64,000 nucleotides of DNA, from contig JAZUKV010000009.1 in NCBI GenBank assembly GCA_045643465.1, forward strand, positions 46,397 through 110,396. Direction: 5' to 3'. A program made the position numbers and the translations under genes. The notes under the pieces were generated by a model. The model was not told where the DNA came from. It ran no database searches and was given only the letters and a program-made list of their open reading frames with translations. Numbering within the stretch: the stretch's first letter is position 1; the number at the start of each line of letters is the position of its first letter. Positions 30,234 to 38,629 of this stretch are shown here, in pieces. Source of the stretch: CAG-492 sp045643465. GTDB lineage: Bacteria > Bacillota > Clostridia > TANB77 > CAG-508.

Positions 30234-32291
30234 TTACATTTTGCTTTTCTTTTTAAATACTATTGCAGCAATTATTAATGTTACTATTGCAAATATTATT
30301 AATGCTTCAGTTGAACCTTCTCCTGTTGATGGTACATCACCATTAACTATTGAAGATGAATTTGTTTGATTTCCATTAGCATTTTTATCTGGTTGTACTA
30401 ATTCTTTTGTAACTGTTACTGTAAATGATGTAGATCCTCCTTCTGAATTTGTACATGTTATTGTTGCTTTACCAGCTTTTAATGCTTTTAATTTTCCATT
30501 AGCATCTACTGTAACAACTGATAAATCACTTGAATCCCAATATACTTTACTTGAATCTGCTTTCATTTGTTTTACTGTTCCAACTGTTAATGTAACATTT
30601 CCTGATGGTGTAAGTTTAGGTACAACTACATTATTTGGTACTTCTTTTGCTATAACTTTTATATTAACAATAGCATTTTTTCCATTTGCAGATACTCCAT
30701 AAATTGTTGTTTCACCAGCAGAAACAGCTGTTACTAATCCATTAGCCGGATTAACTGTTGCTATATTAGCATTAGATGATTGCCAAGCTTGCATTTGTTG
30801 ATTTGATTTTAATTGAACTGTTTCTCCAACTTTTAATACTGCACCTGTAGGTGTTACTATTAAATCTGGCTCTTTTGCTTTTTCTTTTACAACTATAGTT
30901 ACTGATATACTTTCACCTTTACTATTTGTTGCTGTCACCTTTGATTTACCTGCTGATAATCCAGTAACTGCAACTGCTCTTTCTTTTGATTCAGCTATTT
31001 TTAATACACTTGGTGTTCCTATTGTCCAATTTACATCAACTCCATTTACAACTAATATTGCAGTTGTTTCATCTACTTCTATTGTTGTAGCATCTGGAGA
31101 TATTTGTGGTGGATCTATTCTTTGTGGAGTAGCACTAACTGTAATTGTAACTACATTTGAATCTCCATATGAGTTTGTTCCTTTAATTTTTGCTGTTCCT
31201 TCTTTTAATGCATTTACTTCTGTTGAAGTACCATTGTTTGAACTTATACTTATTGCTTCATTGTTATTTTCTATTATTTCGAATGTTACATTTTGATTAC
31301 ATGATATAGTTCCTTTTCCACCAACATCTAAAGTTAAAGTTTCTGGTGTTAAAACTGGAGCTTCTTGTATTGGTGTAGGTCCTTGACTTGTAACATTAAC
31401 TGCAACAACTTTATTCTCAGAACCATATGATACATTGATTGTAGCAACACCTACTTGTAATCCTGTGATAGTACCATCATCTGATACACTTGCTATCTCT
31501 GGTGCGCCTGATGTAAATGTTACACCACTTGATTTATTTGTTGTTATTTTTGATGTTTCATTTACACTAATTGATACTTCTGCTGATGAAGTAATTTCAA
31601 AATTATCTTCTCCTGGTTGTCCATTTCCATTAACTCTTACAGGAATTGTTATAATAGTTGTTCCATCTGTAACTGTTATTACTGTATCTCCTTCTGATAT
31701 TGCTGAAATCATACCACTATTTGTTACAGAAGCTACTCCTGGATTTGATGATGTACATGTAACACCTTCTGATTTATTTATTGATAATCCCATAGAAGCA
31801 CCTACTGCTAATGAAGTTATTTCTGTTGGAGTTACTTGAAGTGTTTCTGGTGCAGGAGTTGTTTTATTTATTTTTATATTTACAGATTCTGCTGCAACTT
31901 CTAGATATCCTGTTGCATCACTATTAGGTACATCTACATCTGATAAAGATATTGCAACATCAGTATTACTTACTGATTCTTTAGCTTTAAATTGTACTAC
32001 AAAACTAGAAATTGGTGATTCACTAGTAAATGCAAAATATCCTGTTTCACTATTGATACCTGAAGCATCTATAATTGATACATTGTCACTATGATTTATG
32101 CTTCCTGTTATTGATGTTATTGGGCTAAAACTAAATGTTACTGAAAATGTTTCGCCTTCCACTACCTCGCTTTTTGAAGGAGATGCACTAATTACAAATT
32201 GTCCTTCTGCATTTGAATTATTCAACACTACTAATACAACCATAAAAGCAGCTATAATTGCAATGCATATTAATTTCCATACTTTTTTCAT
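30234..32291 (-). CDS. sortase-type surface protein with cohesin-like and repeated Big_2 domains
   Basis: A 685-residue secreted protein. Signal peptide at residues 1-28 (WKLICIAIIAAFMVVLVVLN). Residues about 31-145 (FVISASPSKSEVVEGETFSV onward) resemble a cohesin-like beta sandwich. From about 155 to 635 it has six bacterial Ig-like (Big_2) repeats, each with a pattern such as VGETVQLKSN and TVNPANGLVTAVSAGETTI. The C-terminus has VPSTGEG, a hydrophobic helix (ALIIFAIVTLIIAAIVF) and KKKSKM: a sortase-sorting layout with a variant motif. Its start lies 3 bp after the previous gene, with AAAGGAGG. Likely wall-anchored scaffold or adhesin; the cohesin call is moderate. Confidence 0.78.
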   Translation of the reverse strand: MKKVWKLICIAIIAAFMVVLVVLNNSNAEGQFVISASPSKSEVVEGETFSVTFSFSPITSITGSINHSDNVSIIDASGINSETGYFAFTSESPISSFVVQFKAKESVSNTDVAISLSDVDVPNSDATGYLEVAAESVNIKINKTTPAPETLQVTPTEITSLAVGASMGLSINKSEGVTCTSSNPGVASVTNSGMISAISEGDTVITVTDGTTIITIPVRVNGNGQPGEDNFEITSSAEVSISVNETSKITTNKSSGVTFTSGAPEIASVSDDGTITGLQVGVATINVSYGSENKVVAVNVTSQGPTPIQEAPVLTPETLTLDVGGKGTISCNQNVTFEIIENNNEAISISSNNGTSTEVNALKEGTAKIKGTNSYGDSNVVTITVSATPQRIDPPQISPDATTIEVDETTAILVVNGVDVNWTIGTPSVLKIAESKERAVAVTGLSAGKSKVTATNSKGESISVTIVVKEKAKEPDLIVTPTGAVLKVGETVQLKSNQQMQAWQSSNANIATVNPANGLVTAVSAGETTIYGVSANGKNAIVNIKVIAKEVPNNVVVPKLTPSGNVTLTVGTVKQMKADSSKVYWDSSDLSVVTVDANGKLKALKAGKATITCTNSEGGSTSFTVTVTKELVQPDKNANGNQTNSSSIVNGDVPSTGEGSTEALIIFAIVTLIIAAIVFKKKSKM

Positions 32292-32294
32292 TTT

Positions 32295-33110
32295 TTAAAA
32301 TCCTCCTTTTATTTTTCTAGAAATCTTTTTATTCCTAATTCCAAAAATAAAAGATATTATTCCAACACATATTAAAGAAATTAATATTATTGAATTTTCT
32401 CCAGTTTTAGCAATATTTTTATTGCTTTGAGAGCTATCTTTTATCTTAAGTACATCTATATTTATTTCTTTTGAAATTCCACTTTCATCGCTAACAGTTA
32501 TTGTTGTATTTCCTTCACTGATAGCTGTAATATTTCCTTGCTGATCTACTTTAGCAATATTATCATTATTAGATTTCCATTTAACTCCATTACCTGTTGC
32601 ATTAACTTTTTTAGTTTCACCTACATTTAATGAAATCCAATCTACATCTACACTCAAAGTTGTATTGTGCTCTGGTTTTACAGTAATTTCAAAATTTTTA
32701 TTATCATCTTTATCATTGTTTATTATTATTGATGATAATCCTATTTTTGCTATTTTTTCTTCTGAAACTTCTTTTGATGTAGCCTTTATAACAATTTTAT
32801 CAACTGTTTTTGACTCATCAAGTGGAGCATATAATAAAGATGCTACTCCTTCTGAATAATTTTCATTAAACACAATATCAGCATTATCAAATTCATTATG
32901 TAATGTTATTAGATTTTGATCATATACTACATATGCACTAAATGTTGATACTTTTTCGCTAAAACTTAGTACAATTTCAAAATCTTTTTGGCTATTTACT
33001 GTTTTTGCTGTATTATCTAACGTAACTGTTGCTGCTAAACTTGATTTAATGGGTATTAATAATATAATAATGCTTATTATTAATGTAATAATACACCTAA
33101 CTTTTTTCAT
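32295..33110 (-). CDS. sortase-type cohesin-like/Big_2 surface protein
   Basis: A 271-residue secreted protein, first in a two-gene operon with the 30234 gene. Signal peptide at residues 1-26 ending SSLAA; residues about 27-150 (VTLDNTAKTVNSQKDFEIVLSF onward, with VVYDQNLITL) are a cohesin-like beta sandwich; one Big_2 domain follows (about 152-230, WKSNNDNIAKVDQQGN). The tail IAKTGENS, a hydrophobic helix and RNKKISRKIKGG form a sorting-signal layout. A longer frame from 33176 exists, but AGGAGG lies 8 bases before the ATG at 33110 and the promoter overlaps the extension. Confidence 0.78.
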   Translation of the reverse strand: MKKVRCIITLIISIIILLIPIKSSLAATVTLDNTAKTVNSQKDFEIVLSFSEKVSTFSAYVVYDQNLITLHNEFDNADIVFNENYSEGVASLLYAPLDESKTVDKIVIKATSKEVSEEKIAKIGLSSIIINNDKDDNKNFEITVKPEHNTTLSVDVDWISLNVGETKKVNATGNGVKWKSNNDNIAKVDQQGNITAISEGNTTITVSDESGISKEINIDVLKIKDSSQSNKNIAKTGENSIILISLICVGIISFIFGIRNKKISRKIKGGF

Positions 33111-33144
33111 TCGTAATCCTCCTAATAATATTATCTTCATTACA

Positions 33145-33173
33145 ATTTTATATCTTATACCGCAAATTTTCAA
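33145..33173 (-). promoter_or_regulatory. promoter of the cohesin-like/Big_2 operon
   Basis: TTGAAA (33168-33173), 17-bp spacer, TAAAAT (33145-33150) on the minus strand. Confidence 0.75.
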
Positions 33174-33238
33174 CAATATAAAACAATATTATATAAATGT
33201 AATATTTTTGTAACACTATTGTAATATTTTGTATTTAA

Positions 33239-33276
33239 CCAAAAAGAGAACTGACTTTGGAGTCAATTCCCTTTTA
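33239..33276 (-). terminator. terminator of the 33301 dockerin protein gene
   Basis: Stem of AAAAAGaGAA-TGACT with AGTCA-TTCcCTTTT (33241-33256 with 33261-33275), then a T-run on the minus strand. Confidence 0.75.
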
Positions 33277-33300
33277 AATTTTTACATATATATTTTTATT

Positions 33301-34590
33301 TTAAAGTTGAGGAACATATAATTCAAATGATGCATTAGCATTAGTTCCTTCAATTTGAGCCTTAATCAATACCACTCCTGGACCTTTTGCTGTGACATTT
33401 CCTTGCTGGTCAATTGTTGCTATATTTTCATCTGCTGAAGAAAATATTATTTTAGAGCCTTCTGGTTGACATCTTACTTTTACATTTGATGTTTGTCCTA
33501 CTGGTAAATATGCAGGTACCTCTCCATCAAATTCAACTTTATATACTGTTGATGTTGAAGTATAACTTAAATTAAATTTCATACCATTTTCACAATTAAC
33601 TGTAATTATAGCATTTCCATTTCCAACTAATTCTACATTTCCACTATTATCAACTGTAAGTACTTCTGGATTGCTAGATTGATATTCTATATTACCAGTA
33701 TATGCAGGATTAATTATAATCTTTGTTTTATCTCCTATATTTTTTAATTTATTTTCAAATTCACAAGAATATTCAGTTTGATTTACATTTAAAGTAATAG
33801 ATGCAACTAAATCTTTTGAAAAAGATTTAGATTTTGCAGTTACCGTTATTTTAGCTGTTCCATTAGCCAAAATATTAACCTTTCCTTCTGAGTTAACTGT
33901 TGCTACACCTGTATTGTCTGATGAAAATGTGTAACTAACATCTGACTTCTCAGGAGTAAGAATAGGTGAAACTATTACTGTATCTCCTATTTTAAAATTT
34001 TCTTTATCTAATCTCAATGATAGCTTTGTTGATGGTGAATATCTTAAAGTATCTTGTTGCAAAGTTCCACTAAATTTTTGTTGCATTCTTGCCATATCAA
34101 CAGCATCTAATTTTCCATTTTCATATGTGTCAGCTGCCAATATTTGCTCTTGAGTTAATCTAGCATTTGAGTCAGTTAAACTATATACATAATATTGTAT
34201 TATCTTTCTTATATCAGATGCAGTACATATACTTCCATCTTTATCTACATCACCCACTAATATTACAGTATACTGATTACTATTTTGATCATTAATTACT
34301 GTCCCCGTTGCTAACTTTTCTGAATTATCTTTAAAATTTATTCCTTCATATTGTAAAATTCCGTTTTTAAAATCATTTAGATATAATTCATTTTTTGTCG
34401 AATCATCTTTATCAAATTTAAAACTTGTATTCGGACTAACAATTATTAATTTTTTTCCGCTAATACTTGTTTCATCAAGCTCTACAGTGACTTTTCCGCA
34501 ATCAATCTCTGTAGCATTTACTTTTTCAGTTGAAAAAGCTACTGCTAAAACGATTAAAAATAATAAACTAAAAATAATTTTCTTTTTCAT
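33301..34590 (-). CDS. secreted protein with internal dockerin and Big_2 domains
   Basis: A 429-residue secreted protein. Signal peptide at residues 1-25 (FSLLFLIVLAVAFS). Residues about 115-180 form a type I dockerin: DVDKDGSICTASDIRKIIQYYV and ADTYENGKLDAVDMARMQQKF are the two calcium-loop repeats. Three Big_2-like domains follow (about 190-270, 275-345, 350-427). No sorting signal or membrane helix is seen at the C-terminus, so the protein is probably retained through its dockerin binding a cohesin, perhaps those of the two neighbouring surface proteins. A dockerin in the middle rather than at an end is unusual. It has its own promoter and terminator. Confidence 0.8.
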   Translation of the reverse strand: MKKKIIFSLLFLIVLAVAFSTEKVNATEIDCGKVTVELDETSISGKKLIIVSPNTSFKFDKDDSTKNELYLNDFKNGILQYEGINFKDNSEKLATGTVINDQNSNQYTVILVGDVDKDGSICTASDIRKIIQYYVYSLTDSNARLTQEQILAADTYENGKLDAVDMARMQQKFSGTLQQDTLRYSPSTKLSLRLDKENFKIGDTVIVSPILTPEKSDVSYTFSSDNTGVATVNSEGKVNILANGTAKITVTAKSKSFSKDLVASITLNVNQTEYSCEFENKLKNIGDKTKIIINPAYTGNIEYQSSNPEVLTVDNSGNVELVGNGNAIITVNCENGMKFNLSYTSTSTVYKVEFDGEVPAYLPVGQTSNVKVRCQPEGSKIIFSSADENIATIDQQGNVTAKGPGVVLIKAQIEGTNANASFELYVPQL

Positions 34591-34610
34591 ACGCGCCTCC
34601 TATTTCCTTC

Positions 34611-34639
34611 ATTGTAACACTAGATTTTTTATATTTCAA
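34611..34639 (-). promoter_or_regulatory. promoter of the 33301 dockerin protein gene
   Basis: TTGAAA (34634-34639), 17-bp spacer, TACAAT (34611-34616) on the minus strand. Confidence 0.8.
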
Positions 34640-34671
34640 TCTAAAATCTAATTTTATCAATTTTTTAAAAT

Positions 34672-34704
34672 AAAAAATAACTATATATTACTTATATAGT
34701 TATT
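34672..34704 (-). terminator. terminator of the 34717 gene
   Basis: 12-bp stem AATAACTATATA/TATATAGTTATT (34676-34687 with 34693-34704) followed by TTTT on the minus strand. Confidence 0.8.
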
Positions 34705-34716
34705 CTTTCCTCTACT

Positions 34717-35418
34717 TTATGCTATAGTTTCAGTTATTGCTGTACATTTACCATTTTTATCAAATGTTAATGTGCATTTATTATCATTTAATGTTGAAGA
34801 TGCTTTCTCTAATTTTTGATGATTATCAATTTGATCTTTCAATGTTGATTTAGTTGTTTTTCCATTTAAAACTTGATTAAATGTAACTGTTCCTGCTAAA
34901 TTTAGTTTTACATATTTTTCTATATTTTTATAAACTATATTGTCACTGGCTACATCTTTTAATATATATTTTTTTGTTTTTGTATCATATAAAACATATA
35001 AATCTAAAGCATTTTCATCTTTTGATTTTAAAGTTATTTTATTATTTTGAACTTTATCTTTAGAATATTTTATTCCAAAAATTTCAACTTCTTTTCCGTT
35101 TTTGATATTTGTATATTCAGCTTGAGAAAAAACATATTCTTCATAAATCATTCCTTTAACTGTATATGTTCCATCATCTTCTGAATCTATTGTTTTTATT
35201 ACAAATTTCTCATTATTTTTAAAATCTGAACTTGATAATTCTGCATATTTTGTTGTGTCACTTTCTTCTGCCGGAACCTCTGAACCAGTATCTTCTTCTG
35301 AACTAGCTGGAACAACATACTTTGTACCATTTAATTTATATTTCCAAAAACCTGCAACATCTATTGCAAAAATTGCAACCAACACTACTATTATTATCCA
35401 TTTTATAACATTCTTCAT
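34717..35418 (-). CDS. membrane-anchored extracytoplasmic protein of unknown function
   Basis: Not recognised. The 233 residues begin with a membrane anchor (VIKWIIIVVLVAIFAIDVAGF, residues 4-24), then an acidic Ser/Glu linker (SSEEDTGSEVPAEESDTT) and a beta-rich domain to the end (about 55-233). Repeated short strands such as GTYTVKGMIYEEYVF and KVQNNKITLKSKDENALDLYV suggest a beta barrel or sandwich outside the membrane. It is alone between a terminator and a promoter, next to the surface-protein genes. AAGGAAGG precedes the ATG. Confidence 0.6.
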   Translation of the reverse strand: MKNVIKWIIIVVLVAIFAIDVAGFWKYKLNGTKYVVPASSEEDTGSEVPAEESDTTKYAELSSSDFKNNEKFVIKTIDSEDDGTYTVKGMIYEEYVFSQAEYTNIKNGKEVEIFGIKYSKDKVQNNKITLKSKDENALDLYVLYDTKTKKYILKDVASDNIVYKNIEKYVKLNLAGTVTFNQVLNGKTTKSTLKDQIDNHQKLEKASSTLNDNKCTLTFDKNGKCTAITETIA

Positions 35419-35453
35419 TTTTCTATTCCTTCCTATGTTTATACTGCTTTTTG

Positions 35454-35483
35454 ATTATAACATTAGATGTATATTTTTTTCAA
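35454..35483 (-). promoter_or_regulatory. promoter of the 34717 gene
   Basis: TTGAAA (35478-35483), 18-bp spacer, TATAAT (35454-35459) on the minus strand. Confidence 0.75.
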
Positions 35484-35500
35484 CTCCAAATTTAAAATTT

Positions 35501-36494
35501 TTATATTCTTATAAATAATTTAGCTAACAAATATGATAATATTAGGCATACTGGAAATGTTAAAAACCAAGCCTTTACTATATCTAATACAGCTTTTTTA
35601 CTTACTTTTTGTTTATCGCTTTTTCCTGTTCCAATTATTGACATTGTTTTTACATGTGTTGTGCTAACAGGTAATCCATTAAAACTTGATACTAATAATG
35701 TTAATGATGTAGCTATATCACTACAAAGTGCCTGTTTTTTTGATAATGTTGTAACATTACTTCCTATATTTTTTACAATTTTTTCTCCTCCTGATGAAAC
35801 ACCAATAAGCATTACATATGCAACAAAAATTATAACTAATATATGTTCTGTTGGCACAATAGTTTCTGGAATTGGTAATCCTCTTACTATATAGTTATAT
35901 ATAATCATAATTCCTATAAATTTTTGACCGATCTTGTGCTCCATGCATAAATGACATAGCTAGCATTCCTAGTATCTGAAATTTTTCTACAACTTTATCA
36001 CTAATCTTTTTAAGAGCTTTTTTTAATGTTTTTGAAATAACATAACTAATGATAAATGTACCACCTATTGAAATAAGTAATCCATATCCTACATTAATCC
36101 ATTCACTAAAGTTTACTGAAGAAATTCCATATACTGCTATAGCACTTCCTGTTAATCCTGCAATCAAGCCATGTGTTTCACTTGTTGGAATTCCGAATTG
36201 TAATGCTATTAAAGCAAAAATTATAACAGACAACATCGCTGTAATTAATACCAATAATCCATTCGTTCCTGCTGAAACATTAACCATTGAACTTATGCAA
36301 TCAGCAACAGATATATTAACAAAGCTCATTACAACAATACCGATAAAATTAAAAATTGCACTTATTATTGCAGCTTTTTTAAATTCCATAACTTTTGACC
36401 CTATTAATGTTGCTATTGCATTCGGAGCATCTGTCAATCCATTTGTAAAAATCAATAATACAATTATTATTATTGCTATTATTTGAATTACCAT
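35501..36494 (-). pseudogene. pit: PiT-family inorganic phosphate permease, single-base frameshift
   Basis: A phosphate (or sulfate) permease split over two frames. The upstream part (36494 to about 35930) has NGLTDAPNAIATLIGSKVM, FGIPTSETHGLIAGLTGSAI and SFMHGAQD, then goes out of frame. The downstream part (about 35930 to 35501) resumes at GQKFIGIMIIYNYIVRG and has GLPVSTTHVKTMSIIG. The two halves join perfectly if one extra base at about 35930 is removed: the minus strand reads GATCGGTCAAAA where GATGGTCAAAA would encode DGQK. Joined length is about 330 residues, normal for the family. No PhoU-like regulator gene is adjacent. It is either a real loss of function or a sequence error. Confidence 0.85.
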
Positions 36495-36621
36495 TATTTT
36501 CTCCTTTGTTTATAATTAAATTTTATTTAATTATAATCTTATATGTTTTTAATTTCAATTATTTATATTTATATTTTTTCAAAATTTACAAGTATTATAT
36601 CAGATACTAATTAGATAAAAA

Positions 36622-37338
36622 TTATTTGTTACTTATATGGATATTTTCTATATTTACACTTAGCTCTCTTTGAATTATACTTTGTATCTGAGCAATTTCC
36701 GCTTCTTCAACTTTATCTTTTCTTACAACAACACTTACACTTTTATCATTAACAAAAATAATTATATCTTTAAATCCTTTATTTTTTATTAAATTTTCCG
36801 CTATCATAATAGCATTTTTTTGTTTATTTATATTTAAAATTTGATTTTGAGCTGCATTTTTTTGCTCAGCTGAAACATTTTGAGCAGATAAAATTGATTG
36901 ATTTGTAGACAACATTTCAGAATACATCTTATCTCTCTCCAATCTTGATTCTTCAAAATATGCATCTAAATCCTCAGTTTGATTAGTAGCATTTGAAGTT
37001 TCTATTGTTTTATCATTATATTCAACTGTAGATGTATCTTGTGAATTTTTATTTTCATTTTTTTGATTTGCCACATTATTAGCATTTTGCTGCTTTTCAA
37101 TATTATTAACTTCATTATTTACATTTTCACTACTAACCAATTTTGCATCTCCTATTCCAGCATATTCCATTTGCTCACCAGTTGCTGAAACCTCTGCAGT
37201 TTGTTCAGTATTCATACTATAATTTAAATACCCTGCTGTAATTAGCATTAATGCAATTGCAAAAATAACAATTTGATTCTTTTTTAAAGCTTTTGTCATA
37301 CCTTTACTTAATGATATATACTTAATTTGTATAATCAC
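36622..37338 (-). CDS. spoIIIAH: stage III sporulation protein AH
   Basis: The mother-cell side partner of SpoIIQ; the SpoIIIAH-SpoIIQ pair forms a channel across the two forespore membranes. The protein has one membrane anchor (KNQIVIFAIALMLITAGYLNY), a long Asn/Glu/Gln-rich linker, and a C-terminal ring-building domain: SAEQKNAAQNQILNI and GFKDIIIFVNDKSVSVVVRK. The start is unclear: GTG at 37338 lies only 3 bases after AGGAG, while ATG at 37296-37298 (MTKALKKNQ) has a weak site but the family-like N-terminus. Last gene of the spoIIIA operon, 35 bp after AG. Confidence 0.92.
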   Translation of the reverse strand: MIIQIKYISLSKGMTKALKKNQIVIFAIALMLITAGYLNYSMNTEQTAEVSATGEQMEYAGIGDAKLVSSENVNNEVNNIEKQQNANNVANQKNENKNSQDTSTVEYNDKTIETSNATNQTEDLDAYFEESRLERDKMYSEMLSTNQSILSAQNVSAEQKNAAQNQILNINKQKNAIMIAENLIKNKGFKDIIIFVNDKSVSVVVRKDKVEEAEIAQIQSIIQRELSVNIENIHISNK

Positions 37339-37373
37339 AATCTCCTCTCTTATAAAAATTTATTATATTCTAA

Positions 37374-37988
37374 TTATTTCATTTCAAACACTTGTATTTT
37401 ATATGTTGATAATCCAGTTGCAGCTTCAACTGCTTGAATAATATTTGTTTTAACTTTTGCATCACCCACCCCTTGTGCTATAATAACTGCCCCTTGAATT
37501 TTAGGGCTTATTACACTTTGTGTAATAATTTCATTATTTGAATAAACAACTTCTTTTTTATTCGAATTAGAGCTTGTAGTTCTTTTCCCTCCTGTTGAAT
37601 CTTCTTCTTCAATAATATTCTCTTGATTATCTTCATTATATATTGGATTTATAACACTACTTTCATAATATGTAATAAGCACTTTCACATTTCCTACTCC
37701 ACTAATATTGGACAATATATTTTCTAAACGTTTTTCCAAATTATCATTACTTTCCTCTGCTATTATATTTTTACTATTAACAACATTATTACTAATTTGA
37801 TTATTTTGATTATTTTTATTAACTTTTTTATCATCTTTCCATATATAATTTATGGCTATTATTGTAAAGATTAGTATAATAACTAAAACGATTAGATTTT
37901 CTATACTTTTTTTATTATCTTTCTTTTCTACTTTAATTAAAGCATTTTTAATATTAGAAACTTTATCTTTAACACTAATAATAATCAC
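37374..37988 (-). CDS. spoIIIAG: stage III sporulation protein AG
   Basis: Forms the large 30-subunit ring of the SpoIIIA-SpoIIQ feeding apparatus in the mother cell membrane. The 204 residues show a membrane anchor (SIENLIVLVIILIFTIIAINYIW, about 29-51), an Asn-rich linker, and the ring domain: RLENILSNISGVGNVKVLITYY, then PKIQGAVIIAQGVGDAKVK and AVEAATGLSTYKIQVFEM. The listed GTG overlaps the GAGGTGAT ribosome-binding site; ATT codons follow it at the usual start distance, so the real start may be ATT or not the listed GTG. It lies 28 bp after AF. Confidence 0.93.
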   Translation of the reverse strand: MIIISVKDKVSNIKNALIKVEKKDNKKSIENLIVLVIILIFTIIAINYIWKDDKKVNKNNQNNQISNNVVNSKNIIAEESNDNLEKRLENILSNISGVGNVKVLITYYESSVINPIYNEDNQENIIEEEDSTGGKRTTSSNSNKKEVVYSNNEIITQSVISPKIQGAVIIAQGVGDAKVKTNIIQAVEAATGLSTYKIQVFEMK

Positions 37989-38016
37989 CTCTTAACTAAT
38001 TTGAATCTAATTAACT

Positions 38017-38613
38017 TTATGTTATTGTTACATTATCGACACCATAATTTTCTTTAATAATTTTTCTTATCACATTTTTATCATTTTCATTTGCTAATCC
38101 ACTTCCTTGTTCATTTGACGAATTTCCTAATTTAACTTTTATAGTCTTAATTGTATCAACTATTGTTTGTGTTTCTTTTTTATCTTCTGATACTTCGATT
38201 TTATCCGATATCGTTATATGTATATTAGTTATATTATAAGAATCATCATCAGCTATCTTAACTATTACATTTTCGGCTATATAGCCTTTTTCCTTTAATT
38301 TATTTTTAACATCGTTTTGCAAATTTTGGATATATATTTTTTTTACTGAATCTTCAGTTTTTATAGCTAAATTTCTATTTTCTACTAATTTACTTGATGT
38401 TTCAATAACATCATTAATCTGTAGATTCCCATCAAAATTTTTTCCTGTAAACTTCGTTATTGCTGGTGATATTATTGTATATACAATAAAAATTCCTATT
38501 ATTATTTTTATATATTTTTTAGACGAATTTTCAGGTAATATAAGCTCTATTAATGTTGCTATTATTACCGCAATAACAATTCCCTTTGACCATGCTCTAA
38601 ACCACTCTAACAT
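38017..38613 (-). CDS. spoIIIAF: stage III sporulation protein AF
   Basis: Part of the SpoIIIA complex at the engulfing septum. The 198 residues have two N-terminal membrane helices (GIVIAVIIATLIELILP and YIKIIIGIFIVYTIISP) followed by a soluble ring-building-like domain. The N-terminus MLEWFRAWSKGIVIAVIIATLIELILPENSSKKY is the family signature. It sits between AE (16-bp gap) and AG in the normal order. The C-terminal GVDNVTIT ending is also typical. Confidence 0.94.
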   Translation of the reverse strand: MLEWFRAWSKGIVIAVIIATLIELILPENSSKKYIKIIIGIFIVYTIISPAITKFTGKNFDGNLQINDVIETSSKLVENRNLAIKTEDSVKKIYIQNLQNDVKNKLKEKGYIAENVIVKIADDDSYNITNIHITISDKIEVSEDKKETQTIVDTIKTIKVKLGNSSNEQGSGLANENDKNVIRKIIKENYGVDNVTIT

Positions 38614-38629
38614 AATTTTTCTATTCCTT

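Noticed and set aside
30234..32291. Possible tandem DNA repeat array
   Set aside because: The repeats are diverged Big_2 protein modules, not near-identical DNA units.
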